A program made the position numbers and the translations under genes. This document shows positions 12,370 through 41,300 of a DNA stretch of 62,000 nt, piece after piece; position 1 is the stretch's first letter, and every line of letters begins with the position of its first letter. This DNA comes from Phoronis australis (taxonomy: Eukaryota; Phoronida; Phoronidae). The stretch lies in the NCBI GenBank assembly GCA_002633005.1, contig NMRA01000698.1, forward strand, positions 1-62,000, in the 5' to 3' direction. The notes below the pieces were generated by a model. The model was given only the letters and a program-made list of their open reading frames with translations. It did no database searches and was not told the DNA's origin.

Positions 12370-14488
12370 GGCGGAGGATGATGAGGACTTTACAGGACAT
12401 TTAGTATAGTTAAAACTGTATACCGGTATACATCGCTAAAAGGAAGCCATGATAAGCCGTCGTGACCTGGACGAAGGTGGGGGTATTTTTTATTACTTTT
12501 GGTGCGCGCACTAATTTTCTACTTACATGTCGCTCATATTAAAAGTAATACATGCAAAAGCTGTCATTTTGTTGTATTCTTCAAAGTCTGACGGGACTGA
12601 CTGCGCTTATAGTGTAAACATGATATCCCGTTAACACTGCAGCTCCGCTACTTACACTGGTGGATTTATAACTCAAAGCGCCGAACTTTACACAGCGAAG
12701 GCGCGAGGTTCGTGCACCAAAGCAATGTGCGTAGACTAGCTGGACAGTTGAATTTGTGTATTCTGGTACATGTAGTTGTGTCGTCATAAAACAACTAGCC
12801 GTTTTAATGGAAGTCGCAACTTTTTATTTTGCTGTCGGGGTCTGATTTTCCGAAATCGACAGGCATTTTCAATTCATGGAGAAAAGTCCTGCAAAACCCT
12901 ACCTCATACTTGTGACTTTTTAGTTTTGGCGCATCCATATATGTATGGAAAAGTTGTGTCTGGGCGTGTACGGATTTTATTTAAATTTTTCTTTACTTTT
13001 TTGTTTTCCTCAATTTCTAGGACTCGATTTGTCGTGTCCTGACGTTTCAAAAACTCCTGCAACCTTCCATTTCATACAGTCCTTTTAATATATACACCTT
13101 TGCAGAGACCTGTCCAGATACTTCATGGCCTTGCTGTAATGCGCCATGGATAACAAGGTGTGTGTACTTCACGGTGAAAATTACCAACATCGTGCGCATG
13201 AGACTGGTCCATTTTTTTCAAAATCAGTACCACGTGAAATTGCATTTTACAAATATTTACCGGCTCGGTACCAGTGTTGTAAAACAATAAACTTACAAAG
13301 AAAACACTTCAGGAAAATAGGGTTTTACGTAAGTTATATAATGTCACTCCGATCTAAAATTGTTGACCTATATGAACACGACATTGGCAAAATAAAATTT
13401 CACCCGTCTGCCTCATTGTGTGCTTAATGGATAAAGGCTTTACCATACCCTGCCAGCGCAGAAGTCATTCGATCAGATCTTTGGGCATTTCAGAGAATCC
13501 ACGTCATCGCCGATTTGAATTAGGCTATAATTATTCTCTCAATGCTGTGAGCGTAATTCATGAACATGACATTTCTCTGGAACTTGTTGAATTGATGGGT
13601 TGCTTCGCCTAGGAATTTCGACCTCCTCTTGTCTGTATGCTAGCTACTGGGGGACAGTCCATCATGACTAAATTATGTCATATAAGGGCTATGTGTATGC
13701 AAGTGCTCATTGCCGCTATGCCCGACGTCTGCTTTTCTGCCTCCCAGTGGCCACCTGGGGGAATTTTTCTGAATTTCCATAGGCTCGTTTCTACCCCGAA
13801 AGGAATGCACCAGCCCGTTTTGGGACAGATGTGACTTGCATTATTCCACCCTAATGGCAATTTTAGCATCAGGTCGCCTCTTTCCGCCATGCCCTTTGAA
13901 AGACCATCATCAAATTTAGTACGTATTCCTATTGGACGATAGGAGGGCATGGGTTGAGGTGTTGGACTTTCAGATGGGTCCGTACTGTTGTGCACCTATA
14001 GCGGTATTTCTTCATCGAATCTGTTAAAAAGTTCCTTAATGTTATACATGCTCTGGGTCCAAAGCTGAATTGTCAATTTGTAATAAACTCACAGACACAA
14101 CAAACTTTGTTAGTTACTTCATAGTTCTTGTCAAAGCTAAAAATTGTACCCTCCCTACAACAATGCCAAATTGACCCACCGTTTCACTGGTCAGTCGGCT
14201 CTCTGGGTAAACGTGGGATAGACATCATACATCATAACGCGGGGATGGGCAGATTTTGGACGTACTTTTTGTGTGTTTGAGTACTGAAATCGGGTTTACA
14301 ACCAAAATTATAAGCAGAAAATGTGTTGCATACAACTGCTGTGTAAACCCATCTTCCATAACAAAAATAAACTTGATTTACACCAGTTTTGGTTACGAAA
14401 TTGGTTTCAAATTGTTCCTTGGTCTATCTAGATTTTATTTCGGCTCGGAAACTTGAAGAACTGACGCTTCTGATACTGCCCGAGACCA

Positions 14489-14655
14489 AGGGCCCGTTCC
14501 ATAAAAAGTTAATTATGAGACTTGTCAGAAGTTCGACCTTACGTTGAACAAAACTATTTCTAAAAAATAATTAAACCTCACATGAGCATAATCGCGATAA
14601 AAGTTTCTCTCGCTGGAAATACAATTCTGTAAATTATTTCTAGACTATGAGGCGC
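14489..14655 (+). repeat. Dispersed repeat, copy 2 (partner at 4838-4990)
   Basis: Starts AGGGCCCGTTCCATAAAA and shares the ACTATTTCTAAAAA, CTCACATGAGCA and AAATTATTTCTAGACTATG blocks with 4838-4990. The starting motif resembles GGGGCCGTTTCATAGA at about 5400 and GGGGGACCGTTTCGAGAAAA at 42152. This suggests a family of short elements with a common end. Confidence 0.5.
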
Positions 14656-14709
14656 TCACAATGACTTAGCAATTGTGAAGCGGGGCCGTAAGACCAGCCT
14701 CCCGTCGCG

Positions 14710-14805
14710 GCTAGGACCTAGCTTAAAAGCGAGATTACGCGAGATATTGCCGTGTATTTTAAATAAGAGCACATGACCTTGACTAGCTTTTGGCTAGGTC
14801 CTAGC
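14710..14805. repeat. Inverted repeat with about 20-bp arms
   Basis: GCTAGGACCTAGCTTAAAAG (14710-14729) and GCTTTTGGCTAGGTCCTAGC (14786-14805) are reverse complements apart from a few positions, separated by 55-60 bp. Each arm contains the shorter palindrome CTAGGACCTAG. The structure lies just right of the dispersed repeat at 14489. Confidence 0.5.
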
Positions 14806-16927
14806 GTCTACTGAACGCACGCCAGATTTCTGTCTTAAGATGTATTTGCATGCTCCCAACAATGCTATTCTATCGCAGGTACTAAACGACAATACTATTT
14901 TAATACCGTCTACGCTAAGCAGAACAGTTGTGTTCATTGACATCTTGTAAATGTGAAAAAAAAATTCTGCAAATAGCTGACCTTCACATTAGTGACGTAC
15001 TCTGAGGGCTCACGGTTGAGTGATTTAAGGCGGATCATTTTCGACACGAAATTCGTTCTTAAAAACATTTGGCAATTTCAAATGTACTTCACAGTCACAT
15101 CGTCGCTATGTTGTGTTTCTGTCTAATTTGACCAAGCAGTGGCAGAGATAAGAAATCAGTGTGTAAGTTCCACTTTAAGTCACTTTCCATGAAGCTGAGC
15201 CCAGCTCTACAAGACTGCTGGTCACGGCTTGACGTTTTATTTACTGGGTATGGTCACAAGAAACACCTGTTCATCAATTCCTTGAACAACCAAAAATCAC
15301 TTCTCATTTGAGAACGAATCAAGTTAATACCAATGTTATAGCGACAGGTTGTCTAATTTAAAAGTAAGTCTCTTCGAAGGAACCAACCTGGGTTTACATT
15401 CGCATTAAAGTTGCTAGACCCCAGTTTAAAAAACTTTGTGAAACCCCTAAACTCTTGTCTACTTAAATTTCCAAGCATTTCAAAACCACTCAAGATGATT
15501 ATAAAAACGAAGGTTCTGCTTATTAAAGTGAAATTTTCTGTGAAAGAAAAAACGCACCTTAACTGTTCAAGCATTTTATTTTCTTGGCAACAAATTCACT
15601 CAATAAATTCACAAAAGAGCCCTGTCTAGCGCGCAGTGTAACATTAAACTCCAAAAAATATACCTCTTATAAACAACTGAGAAAACAATTCACTATCTAC
15701 AAATTGACCCACAAAATAGCCAAAAAATAATTCAGGAAACAATTACTGTCAATCTAAATTTTTTACTTCAAATCTTTATGTTTTATTTGGATACTTACGA
15801 CCTATAGAAAAAGAAAGAGGATACATAATTGCTCATCAGTGGGGCAACTGTTCAATTCTGGTTTGAATAATCAACTGAGCCAGATCCGAGTGGTGAGAGA
15901 GTGATGCCCGTGACGAAAAATTTAGGCACAACCAAGCCCCATACACAGTGAACACAGCCACTGCCTGACAACAACTTCCAGCAATGAACCCCTCCAAAGT
16001 GACAAAAAATACTGGAGAATAGCCAACAATGAGAATTCAGAAACAAATTAACAATTATGTCAAATAACTATTTAATAAGAAAGACAGCTATTCTGGACAC
16101 TACTCACATGCTAATTCCATCTTATGGTATTTTGTACAACTAGGATGCTGGAGATTTGAAATTTCTAAATTTCTACCCCAATACCTCCCTGGTCATCATA
16201 AGCAAAATAGCGCAAAAATCTAGGGTTTCTTCCTGATGTTTAAATTTCAACTGAGTTCTCTTAGCATGGAATTATTACTAGGAAATGGTAAACATCTTTA
16301 GTGACTCAGTCACACCAACCACTGGGACAGTCTTCCATACCCTGGGTCCAGCACACCTGAACTTCCCTCGAGACTCCACTTCAAAACTGACCAATCTTAG
16401 GGCTTGCTTTGAGTGACACTCGAAAGCGATTGGTCAATTTCCAGGCTGAATCTTCAGGAAAGTTTCCTGGTCTCAGAGCTTGGACTGCAAGTACCCAGGG
16501 CTTACTTTTTTCAAACAATAACAACAGAGCCAACTATGACAAACTTAATAACAACTTTCAAATTGACACTTTCAACAGTAGCTCAGTCGGCACAATCTAA
16601 ATAGCCAATCATGCAGCATATTTTCAAACCACAATCTTCAGAGTAGTGGTTGTCTGAATCAAAAACGAAACCAGCTCATCACTGGCGAGCTCTTCAGAGA
16701 ATTACTTAACCAATCAGGAACGGTCTCTAAACTAACACGCCAAGTCACAAACAAGCAAGTCTGTTGTCAAGGTTTGCGTGAACCGAAAATTAAAAAACAG
16801 TGCAAAAAATGACCGATGACTGCACAAAGCCAGTTTTGTCTCTAAGCACTGTAATTTACTCTCACTTACTCTTTGTTGGAGTTTTTGGTTTCTAAGCAGT
16901 TAAGGTAAAGCTACTGCCTTTATGGTG

Positions 16928-16948
16928 ACACACACACACACACACACA
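16928..16948 (+). repeat. (AC)n microsatellite
   Basis: Ten AC dinucleotides in a row, uninterrupted. Confidence 0.85.
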
Positions 16949-17653
16949 AGCAGGTCAATAGCATTTAGAGCTACTGTACATGTCTTCACACCGTTAATGA
17001 GTGACCCATATCAGGTATTTTTTGTTTATACCACTCATGGATCTAGGGTGTCTCAGAGGGGGGCAACCACAATTTTCGAGACCGCGAAAGCCCTAAAAAT
17101 GGCATGCATTCTGTTGGCGTTTTTTTTTTGGTCCACTGAATCCCCTCTAAATACCCTCTGTGTACAATGGTGGTAACAGCGAACACAGTCACGTTGACAC
17201 AAAACTGTTCGTCTGTGAAGTCTATAATCGTTCACTCATTGAAGGTCCAAGCACTACATTACCATCTTTTGTATATAATAAAAGCCAGTCTGAAGTGTCA
17301 GTCACACCAATACACAGACTAACATAGCAAATCTTGATTCTGGAATACACAATTTTTTAACTACATCGAAGTCCTTCAAGGTAAGCATTTCATTTTGACG
17401 TGATTTTACTCACGGAAATCCAGTTGCATGTTGTGACATAGACTAGAGTATAATAAAGAACAGGAAAGTGCATTTACAAAAATAAACAACCCAAACACGA
17501 AAAACATTTCGCAAAATACTCTACGAAGAAACATAAAATTTGTAACATGGAAACTCCTTTGAAAGGATTTACAATCCCAAAGCAAAAGGACAACTCACTA
17601 ATGCAAACGGACACAAATTTTTGCACTTAGCAAAAATCACCGCAACTTAGAGC

Positions 17654-17998
17654 TCAGTCAATTGGCCCACATGCGCTGGTCTGGTATGTGAACCAGTCTG
17701 CAATTATTTTTTTTAACTTTGAGCTAAAATATATAACAACCGTTAATAGGAGACTGATGACGCAGGTACAGTTTACGATGACAGCGCTGAGGATGAAGGT
17801 CACAACTGACAAGATTCTCAGTGTTGACAAGGTATTTTGATTCACAGATCTATTTTCTCTAGAACATTTACAGAGACCCACAGTATTCAACGCATCTAAA
17901 CTATAAGCAAGAACGACAGAAGGCGGTCGTATAGAAACAAATCTCATAGCTAGACGAACACTGAGTAATCCAAACACTGTGAAATGTGAAGTGGGCAT
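17654..17998 (-). other. Unrecognised 114-codon open frame with a hydrophobic segment
   Basis: Opens with an ATG at 17998 and ends just beyond GPID. Residues about 61-92 are strongly hydrophobic (LRILSVVTFILSAVIV, then a second apolar run VISLLLTVVIYF). The frame lies about 540 bp downstream of the DCAF8 stop on the same strand, so it may simply be in the DCAF8 3' UTR. I know no family it belongs to. It may be chance. Confidence 0.2.
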
Positions 17999-18214
17999 GA
18001 TCGATTCAAACGCTTTTGAAAGGTGTTAACAATTCGTTGACCCAGCATTTAAATTCTAAGTCAGGCCCAAAACCAGCACTTGAATTTTCAACTTATACAA
18101 AGTGGACCTCAAAATGCTCAGCTAAATCCATCCATAATTAATCTATGGGTGCTACCAGGAGAGGCAGTATGTTTGTCTGTCTGTCAGTACAGTGAAGTCA
18201 ACAACCAATGCAAT

Positions 18215-18345
18215 GGGCAAGGATGTGGATGTGATGGTGGAGAAAAACGAAATTTAAAGATGGCAATGGTGATGAGATGTGATGATGACCATAACGATGG
18301 TGAGATGTGATGATGACGAAATCTGATGATCAAAAGATGTGACAA
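18215..18345 (+). repeat. Degenerate GAT-rich tandem repeat
   Basis: Imperfect repetition of GATGAGATGTGATGATGACC-like units, including GAGATGTGATGATGAC twice about 36 bp apart, followed by further decayed units. It lies just downstream of the DCAF8 stop codon, on the antisense of its probable 3' UTR. Confidence 0.55.
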
Positions 18346-18536
18346 TGACCATAACAATATGATTAGCATAAGGACAATGACAGAAAGCTCTTCTAACAAT
18401 TACAAGGATTTATGTAACATTGCACCACTATCAGCCGTGCGAGTATACAGAAGTCGTCACAGGATTAAACCAAATCATTCAAATTTGACAGCGCTCTTCC
18501 TGCTTGACAATAGCTGCAGTCTTCACACCTGCGTGT

Positions 18537-33272
<14,736 letters not shown>

Positions 33273-33286
33273 TGCTAATGGACGGT

Positions 33287-35385
33287 CTACAAGCAAAACA
33301 AAAGTGTGCTAAATGATTATATCATAACATAGCGTCAAGTATCTAATATCTAATATTAACGGTCAAAACTAATGTATCATTCACTGACGCAAATTTTCTG
33401 AGATTTAAACTACTGCTATAAATTTGCCTTCTGTCAACAAACTAACTTTTAAATTAGAGGTGATTTCATGGCATAGGATAACCTGAAATTTCATTATTGC
33501 TTAAGACCAGGCACAACTAATTGGCTTGTCACAACTGGGACAATTTAGACACCTAACACGAACACCAATAATAATAATCAATCAGTTCTTTACAATTCCA
33601 GAAATTACTTTTTGTCTCAGTAAGGAACAGGTAAAGACTAGTTTTATAGCAGATGGTGATCAAAATAAAATATTAATTACATTAAAGTAAATGGGTATTT
33701 CGCACCTTTGAAACAATATAAACCTAAATTAGCCAAGACTAGAATTTACAACATTTTCTTCCAGTGAAACATTTCCCAACCTTAGATATTGGTGTAAATC
33801 TATAATGTTGTAAAACTACAACCTGTGACCCACTGGTTTGTCAGTTACTAACCGGGTCTTGGCCTATTAACAGATAAAACAACTTTCTCATCCAGTTCTC
33901 TGAAACAAAATACCTTCCTGTAACCCTCAAAAACCTTCAAAAGCTTGTAGCAAAATTTGAAAACTTTTGCAAAATCTGCTGAACAGGAAAAATGACCTGC
34001 ACTTCAAGCAAGTTAAAGAGCAACTGTGAGGAGGGACCACCCATCGAGAACCCTAATATTCAATCTGTAACACAGAAAGTATAAGTTTGTAGTTGATTCC
34101 TGCATTAATTTATCTGACAAGTTAGATGTTTACGATTCATTTGCAGATAACAGAATGAGGACTAGTTAAAATCAGCAAAACATGATATGTTCACAATGGA
34201 TGCTAACAGTGACAAAAACAGAATCCATTAACAAATGTGTCAATAACAAGAGCTTGTCAAATTTAGAACTTGGTAGTGACCAGTTCCTTTGCAAACATCA
34301 CAGAAATTAACAACCTGTTGGTCCTGAGAACGTGCCCTGAGCCCCTGACTATAAACCATGTCTCATCCAAATAGCATAGCTGCTGTACATAAATGAGTAC
34401 ACGCTTGAAAATAGGAGTAGAAAAAAATTAAATGCCAGTAAGAAGTTAACCTCACTTGCAGTATTCACAAGGGCAGACAACAGACGTTTGGTGTTTTTTT
34501 TTTTTGGTTGTTATTTTTACGTATAAGGCTTCTCCATATGCTTGCCAAGGTCACCTGCTTCACGTCAAAACGGTTTGGATGGTCGATATGAGTGGCCCAT
34601 GTTCAGTATTGGCCATTGCCTTGGCATGTGAATTTGTCTACACTAGCTGTTCAAACTACGTTTAATGACTGAGAGGGCAGGATAGCATGCAATTGTACTC
34701 AGTAACCTCCATAAAAGAACAATCACTGGTTCATAATGTTACATGGCTTCATCAAATTTCTCGGCAGACACCACTACAATCACTACATCTACAGTACAAG
34801 ACTACACGTTGACAGGTTGGTTACATTACAGTGTTGGCTTTGTGTGTTTGAGAAAAAAGGCTGAGCATTGAGCACATTAGAAATTGAAAGCAACTGCAGT
34901 ATTAAGTAAAAGTGCCCCTTTCGACTTCACATTGCACCTTCCAAACTAGTAGGCCACAAACCAAGTTTAACCCACAGCAGTGCACAGCACAGCCACCAAA
35001 CCGAGTCTCGACCACACATGATTTATCTGTGTATATATTAGGCTAATCTTAACTACGTTCGACAACGATTCCAATTAATTCTAGTGGATTAGTATCAACT
35101 GCTAAGCCCATACCTAGTGTTTAAACTGTAATTTTTAACATTCTGTCGCGAAGTCTCCAACAAATGTGACGCATTCCGAAATCGTATCGAAACTCCGCGA
35201 ACTCCATCCTTCTTGTTTTGACTTGCTGAATAATCCTAGACGGACTGACGACCTACAGGATTTTCGATTGGTTAATTTTACGTTAAATAGGTCAAACTGA
35301 ATGAATAAAACATGCGTGTGGAGTTCTGTTTTTCAATAAATGTATTTTTTTCTCGAAGTTAAAGTGGCATTGAATTATTTCTAAA
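33287..35385. promoter_or_regulatory. Interval between divergent DCAF8 and LIPE starts; probable two-way promoter region
   Basis: DCAF8 coding begins at 33272 (minus) behind a splice acceptor at 33287, so its first noncoding exon must lie to the right. LIPE coding begins at 35386 (plus). CpG dinucleotides are denser at about 35140-35240 than in the flanks. I cannot place either transcription start or any TATA box with confidence. The rest of the interval shows no coding sequence. Confidence 0.4.
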
Positions 35386-38300
35386 ATGCGCTCTCCATGG
35401 GCATTCTATGCGTTGACGTGTTTTTGGAGACAGCGATCTTTTGACTCGAATGGTTTTTGGTCGTCGGGAACAGAATCGGATGACTTCCGCAACATCATGA
35501 TGGACGAAGTTGAGGATGACAGCTCCCATTCACAGGGAGAAAAGGACGAACAATACCGCAGGGAATTAACACAACTGTTCAAAGATTTGCGGTCGCAGGC
35601 CATAAGCAACATGAAGTTCTACCAGGACGATAAAACGGACAGTGGCAGAAGATTTCGTTCTGCATTTTTTCATCTTCATGAAAACCTGTCGGAATCGGGT
35701 GTCATTGAAAGAGGTGTGACAGATATTTTGGAAGTTGCTCAAGATTACGACTTTGATGGAATTCCGGCAAATGGTTACAGAAGTATTGTAAAACTTGTCC
35801 AGTTGTGTTGCAATCGCATCGAACTTCTGTCTAGGCACATTGCTGTCAACAGATCGTCTTATTTCTTTAGAGCTGGACATTACTCCCTTGAACTGGAAGC
35901 ATTTGTTGATTGTCTTTCTCAACTTAAAATAGGCGTGGACTATTTGCAAAAACTGCTCATGTTTTCTCAAGAAGGTGACCTGTTTGTCGATGAGAACAAG
36001 TTAAAAGACCCGGAAACCGAACGCCTTCTGACTGATCTTGAATTTAGCGTAAACCAGGAACCTTTCTATGGAAGAACACTAGGATATCAGGTAATATTAA
36101 CAAAATTAATGTAACATTCATTCAAATTTTCATGTTTCATCTGAATTTTGACCAAGGATTTGGATAGCATTCCTTACTTGATTTTTTACTTGATTTACTT
36201 TTATTTTTCCTTTTAGCTACTTTTGTAAAGAATTTTGGAGTTTAATCAAGCAATTATTTTTTTAAGTTCACTTAATGTCTTAATTAATGTACTGTTTGCA
36301 CCCATGTGGCAGTGAGTTTGGATTTGTGGTTTTCTATGATATGAACTATATGTCTTGTAAATGCATTTTGTTATTTTTTCCATTTAATCCAATATTTTAT
36401 AAAATTTGATAAGCCACTTAACTAAGGGTTGCCGTGTGTGTGCTCTTAAATGCTATCAAAAAGACTGTTCTTAATTGGCCGTTACAAGGCTCATGGCTGG
36501 ACTGCTGCCTAATGTGTGCTTGATTAGTATTCCATGTGCTGTGAAAGGAATCCAACAGAGTGTTTTACTGTAAGATCCTGGCTTGTCTGACCAGAATCAC
36601 ATATTAGCTGTTTGCTTGTGGGCATTTGCTGGTGTATAAATTCACGCTTGCCATCTACAAGTGATACCCAGTGTTGCTTGCTCCTTGATTGTTTTAAATT
36701 CTAGTCATGGAATGCCTATATTTTAATTAAAAATGTGTATATTGAAATCACTGCTTTATGAGTATAATCTGATTTGGTTTACACTATTCATCTTAGTTTA
36801 CAAACAAGATTTAATTCATCTAGTAAGTTAAGACTGGACATTTTCCTCATTGTCTTTTTATGTTCAGTCCTTGCCAGCTGAGAAAATCCAAACATCTGCA
36901 TCTCCAGTCACATTATAATAAAATAATCTTGTAACCTTGCAACTGTGCAGTTAAATTGTCTGAACAAGCTTTCTCAGCCAAAGCAAACAAATCTTTCAAA
37001 AAAAATCGTCTTACTGCCAGTGCTTGACGTCACTTTTTGGGTGAACTTGTTTGTTTTCACTGTTGAATCCAGGTGGCTTCTAAATTGATCTTTGTGAATG
37101 TGACTCTTGACCACTATATTCTGTAATTTATTATTCATTAACGACATTATTGTCTCCTCATATCCTCTGGATAATTATCCGTTGTACGGTGTGTTTGTGG
37201 GATAATGTCCCTGGCAAACGGCTCAAGTACGTCAGAAACTGAGGGTGCCAGAACTGAAAAAAGTCTGTGAATCATATAAATAATGCCAGTGCTGTCAATG
37301 GCAGGTCAGGCAAATGGACATTTTGTGATTTGAAGAAGTGTGAAAAAATAACGGCCCAGGTCACCTATCACATTCATTATTTGCCGTAATTTTATATTTT
37401 AATTCCGTAACATTCAAACTACTAGTACCGAAATTTCAAGTGGGACTTCAGGTTTAGTTTTAATGGTGGCAGCAAAAAGTTAAAATTTCTAATCTTTTTA
37501 TGGGACATTGGGGTATGAGAAGAGTCGGCACCTAGTGTACTTGTGCAACTTTTTGTTTTGTATTCCTAGTTTTGTGACTCTATGAAGAAGCCACTGGAGA
37601 CTGTAGTCAATGTAATGGCTGGCTATAGTCAGGCATACGAAATAGAAGGAGGCTATATGAAGCTGGCCACGTCCCTCCTCAACACAGGAAGGTATTACTG
37701 GAACCCCGAACAAAGAGCTCATCAGGTAAATACATACTTTAGTTAGTAAATATTTGGTGTCAACCAACGCGAAATTGTCTAAGGAACAATTGCACCAATT
37801 TAGCATAGTAGTAGGATGTAATATGCCTGCATTTTGAGTACCAGTTTTCTCCACTGAGTAGCGGTCATCAAACCGGTTCTCAAAATGTGGGCACTTTATA
37901 TCGAACTATTGCCCTAATTAAGGGCAAAATGTAGACAAACTATATGTAACATCTAAGAAGTGTTGAAATAGTGTTCCTGTGAGTTTTGCTGCAGTCACGG
38001 TTAGACTGTCAATGTTTTGTGCAACTGTGGTCATTAAAGGCCTTTGTAAACTGAAAATGGACCAATTTTGGCAATTATTTGTCCAGATGTGGTGACTATA
38101 ATTAAAGCTGGATATTCTGTGATCACAAACCATTGTTTTGGGTCACGTCTGTTGACAAGCCCTCTTATTTTTTATTTTACATTTGTCAGAAGAAATAATT
38201 CTTCCAAAATATCCAAAAGAAAATGAGATGACACTGCTAGACATTCATAAAAATGTTGTTTCTGGAGTGGAACAAATGGGCTTCAAGAAATGTGCAAAGT

Positions 38301-41300
38301 TTTAGATTCAATTAAACTAACTTGCTTTTGAATAGAAACGTGTTTTCTAGTTTGGAAATGGTGTACCTACTTGATAGCTATTGGCATTCTGAAATTGAGT
38401 CAGTTTCAGCAACTACATTTACTGTCAGACCTTACATACTAAAAGCTGTTGACAGTCCAGCATTTTGTTGGTTATTTATTTTTACATACTGAAATCAAGG
38501 ATTGTAGGTTTGTTTTCAGTGTTAAATAGATTGGTCACTGATTCTTAGTATTTGACTGTGTTGCATCAGCCATAAATATTGTTAAAAAGAGTAAGTGTCA
38601 ACAAACCGCCTCTTAAAATAGTTACATATGAAGTGTTAATTAGATTTTAAAGTTGTGTGGTTAAAATCCTAGTTGAAAAGTGCCATGAATAGTACATGTC
38701 TGTGGACTGATGAGTTTTACAGCTGAAAGAAGTCCTCTTGTCTACCTACACTACTGTTTGGGATACTGAGCTCTATCTGTCAATCATTTTGGGTGCTTGA
38801 GTTCTGGTTGGTCAGACAGAAAACTAGGTCAAACATGAGATCCATGCCTCCTTTTATTTTGCAGCTGATCAGAACCACAAGAAGTGCAGACATTTCATTT
38901 TGCAAGTCTTTCTGGAAACTGGGTGATTCAGAAATCGTACAGGTGATTAAAACTTCTAATGTACTGTGTTTTTTTTTCTAAATCTTCAGTAAGTCATAGT
39001 CGTCAAGTGAGTGTATTTGTTGAGGTCCCGCCTGGAACAATGTCCTCTGTATCTTGTAAACTTTCTCTGTATCTTGTGCTCATTGAGGCGGGGATTGGTG
39101 CTCAAAGTTAGGACAAGATTTTGCATTTTTGCTGAGAAACAAAGTTTGATATATATGCAGCAAAAACCACAGAGGTCATCTCACTGAATGCTAAATTAGA
39201 TGTTGACAACACAAAATGAAAAGTATTTCAAGTTTGATGAGTTTGGATATGCTTGGGTAGAGGTTCATAGGTAAACAAGTCATGCCAAACATTGTTTTGA
39301 CTAGACAGTGGGAATAACTGACTCCAACAGATAAAAGAGGACACATTTGCATGGATCTGGATTCCTGCAAAGATTGAAGTATTTGTCAGCCACATCTGTG
39401 CGTCTATTGTAAATACCTTTTTAAAGCCATCTAATCAACTTTTTCTATGTCATCTGGTGTGTTTGTTATTGTTTACTTGTAATGCTGGGAATGGGATTAA
39501 GTACAACGCTGTTATGTACAATTCAGTCTAAATATTATCTCAGTCTGAAAATTGTTGATTCTTGGAAACAAGTATAAAATGTAGTTCTTGATTTCAAGAT
39601 TCTCTCATGTCATTTATCAATCAATTTCAGTCCTGCTTAAGAGAACATTTACTCAAGATTTCTTATTACACTTAAAGTGAAGAACAAAACACCCAATTCC
39701 TCTGGAAAAGTCGACTAAAGCATTCACCAGGTGCCAAGACAGCTCCAATAATTTTTATTATAACTTTTTTCTGTAATTTATTTAAGTATGGACAAATCAC
39801 CATATTAATTCCCGTCCCCACTTTATCTGTATGAGACCACTTGATTACTACGTGTAAATAGTTTCATGGGGTTCAGGCGTTAATCCAGTGACCTGTGCTA
39901 CTGTTCCTGTGATCACAAACTTGACCACATATTGTTAATGTGGTGTTACGCAGACACCAAGTCTGAATGACAGCAAATGGAGCGTGTGTGTTCCCCTGGT
40001 GCTTGGCACTTCCAGGTCAAGCTCGTCAGACCGTGACCTTGTGGCAGATTTGGAATGAAAACAAAAATGTGACGGCGGTTAATTTTATTGGATTTGGTCT
40101 GGTAAAATANGGTCCCGCCTGGAACAATGTCCTCTGTATCTTGTAAACTTTCTCTGTATCTTGTGCTCATTGAGGCGGGGATTGGTGCTCAAAGTTAGGA
40201 CAAGATTTTGCATTTTTGCTGAGAAACAAAGTTTGATATATATGCAGCAAAAACCACAGAGGTCATCTCACTGAATGCTAAATTAGATGTTGACAACACA
40301 AAATGAAAAGTATTTCAAGTTTGATGAGTTTGGATATGCTTGGGTAGAGGTTCATAGGTAAACAAGTCATGCCAAACATTGTTTTGACTAGACAGTGGGA
40401 ATAACTGACTCCAACAGTTAAGAGGACACATTTGCATGGATCTGGATTCCTGCAAAGATTGAAATATTTGTCAGCCACATCTGTGCGTCTATTGTAAATA
40501 CCTTTTTAAAGCCAACTAATCAACTTTTTCTATGTCATCTGGTGTGTTTGTTATTGTTTACTTGTAATGCTGGGAATGGGATTAAGTACAACGCTGTTAT
40601 GTACAATTCAGTCTAAATATTGTCTCAGTCTGAAAATTGTTGATTCTTGGAAACAAGTATAAAATGTAGTTCTTGATTTCAAGATTCTCTCATGTCATGT
40701 ATCAATCAATTTCAGTCCTGCTTAAGAGAACATTTACTCAAGATTTCTTATTACACTTAAAGTGAAGAACAAAACACCCAATTTCTCTGGAACATTCGAC
40801 TAAAGCATTCACCAGGTGCCAAAACAGCTCCAATAATTTTTATTATAACTTTTTTCTGTAATTTATTTAAGTATGGACAAGTCACCATATTTATTCCCAT
40901 CCCCACTTTATCTGTATGAGACCACTTGATTACTACGTGTAAATAGTTTCACGGGGTTCAGGCGTTAATCCAATGACCTGTGCTACTGTTCCTGTGATCA
41001 CAAACTTGACCACATATTGTTAATGTGGTGTTACGCAGACACCAAGTCTGAATGACAGCAAATGGAGCGTGTGTGTTCCCCTGGTGCTTGGCGCTTCCAG
41101 GTCAAGCTCGTCAGACCGTGACCTTGTGGCAGATTTGGAATGAAAACAAAAATGTGACAGCGGTTAATTTTATTGGATTTGGTCTGGTAAAATAGTGACT
41201 ATTCAGCTAGCCGTTAATGCTGTACACAAATTAAGTTTCAAAGTTACATTGTACTTTATTTATTTTATTGTATCAGACCAGTTATTTTTTTCCGTTTCCC

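Larger units (their letters stand above)
1814..17653. other. Long interval without a recognisable gene
   Basis: About 15.8 kb in which I could not recognise any conserved protein exon on either strand. Open frames are short, and none showed a known family motif together with splice signals. The stretch holds the dispersed, foldback and simple repeats listed separately. A CpG-richer patch lies at about 12250-12800. Single small exons of an unfamiliar gene could be missed here. Confidence 0.45.

Noticed and set aside
12340-12420. Possible first exon MAEDDEDFTGHLV after the (CAT)10 run
   Set aside because: The ATG arises from the microsatellite, only 13 codons follow, and no downstream exon could be linked.
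13678-13995. 105-codon minus-strand frame
   Set aside because: No family motif, no splice context, and the plus strand is also open over the same stretch. Could not be supported as a gene.
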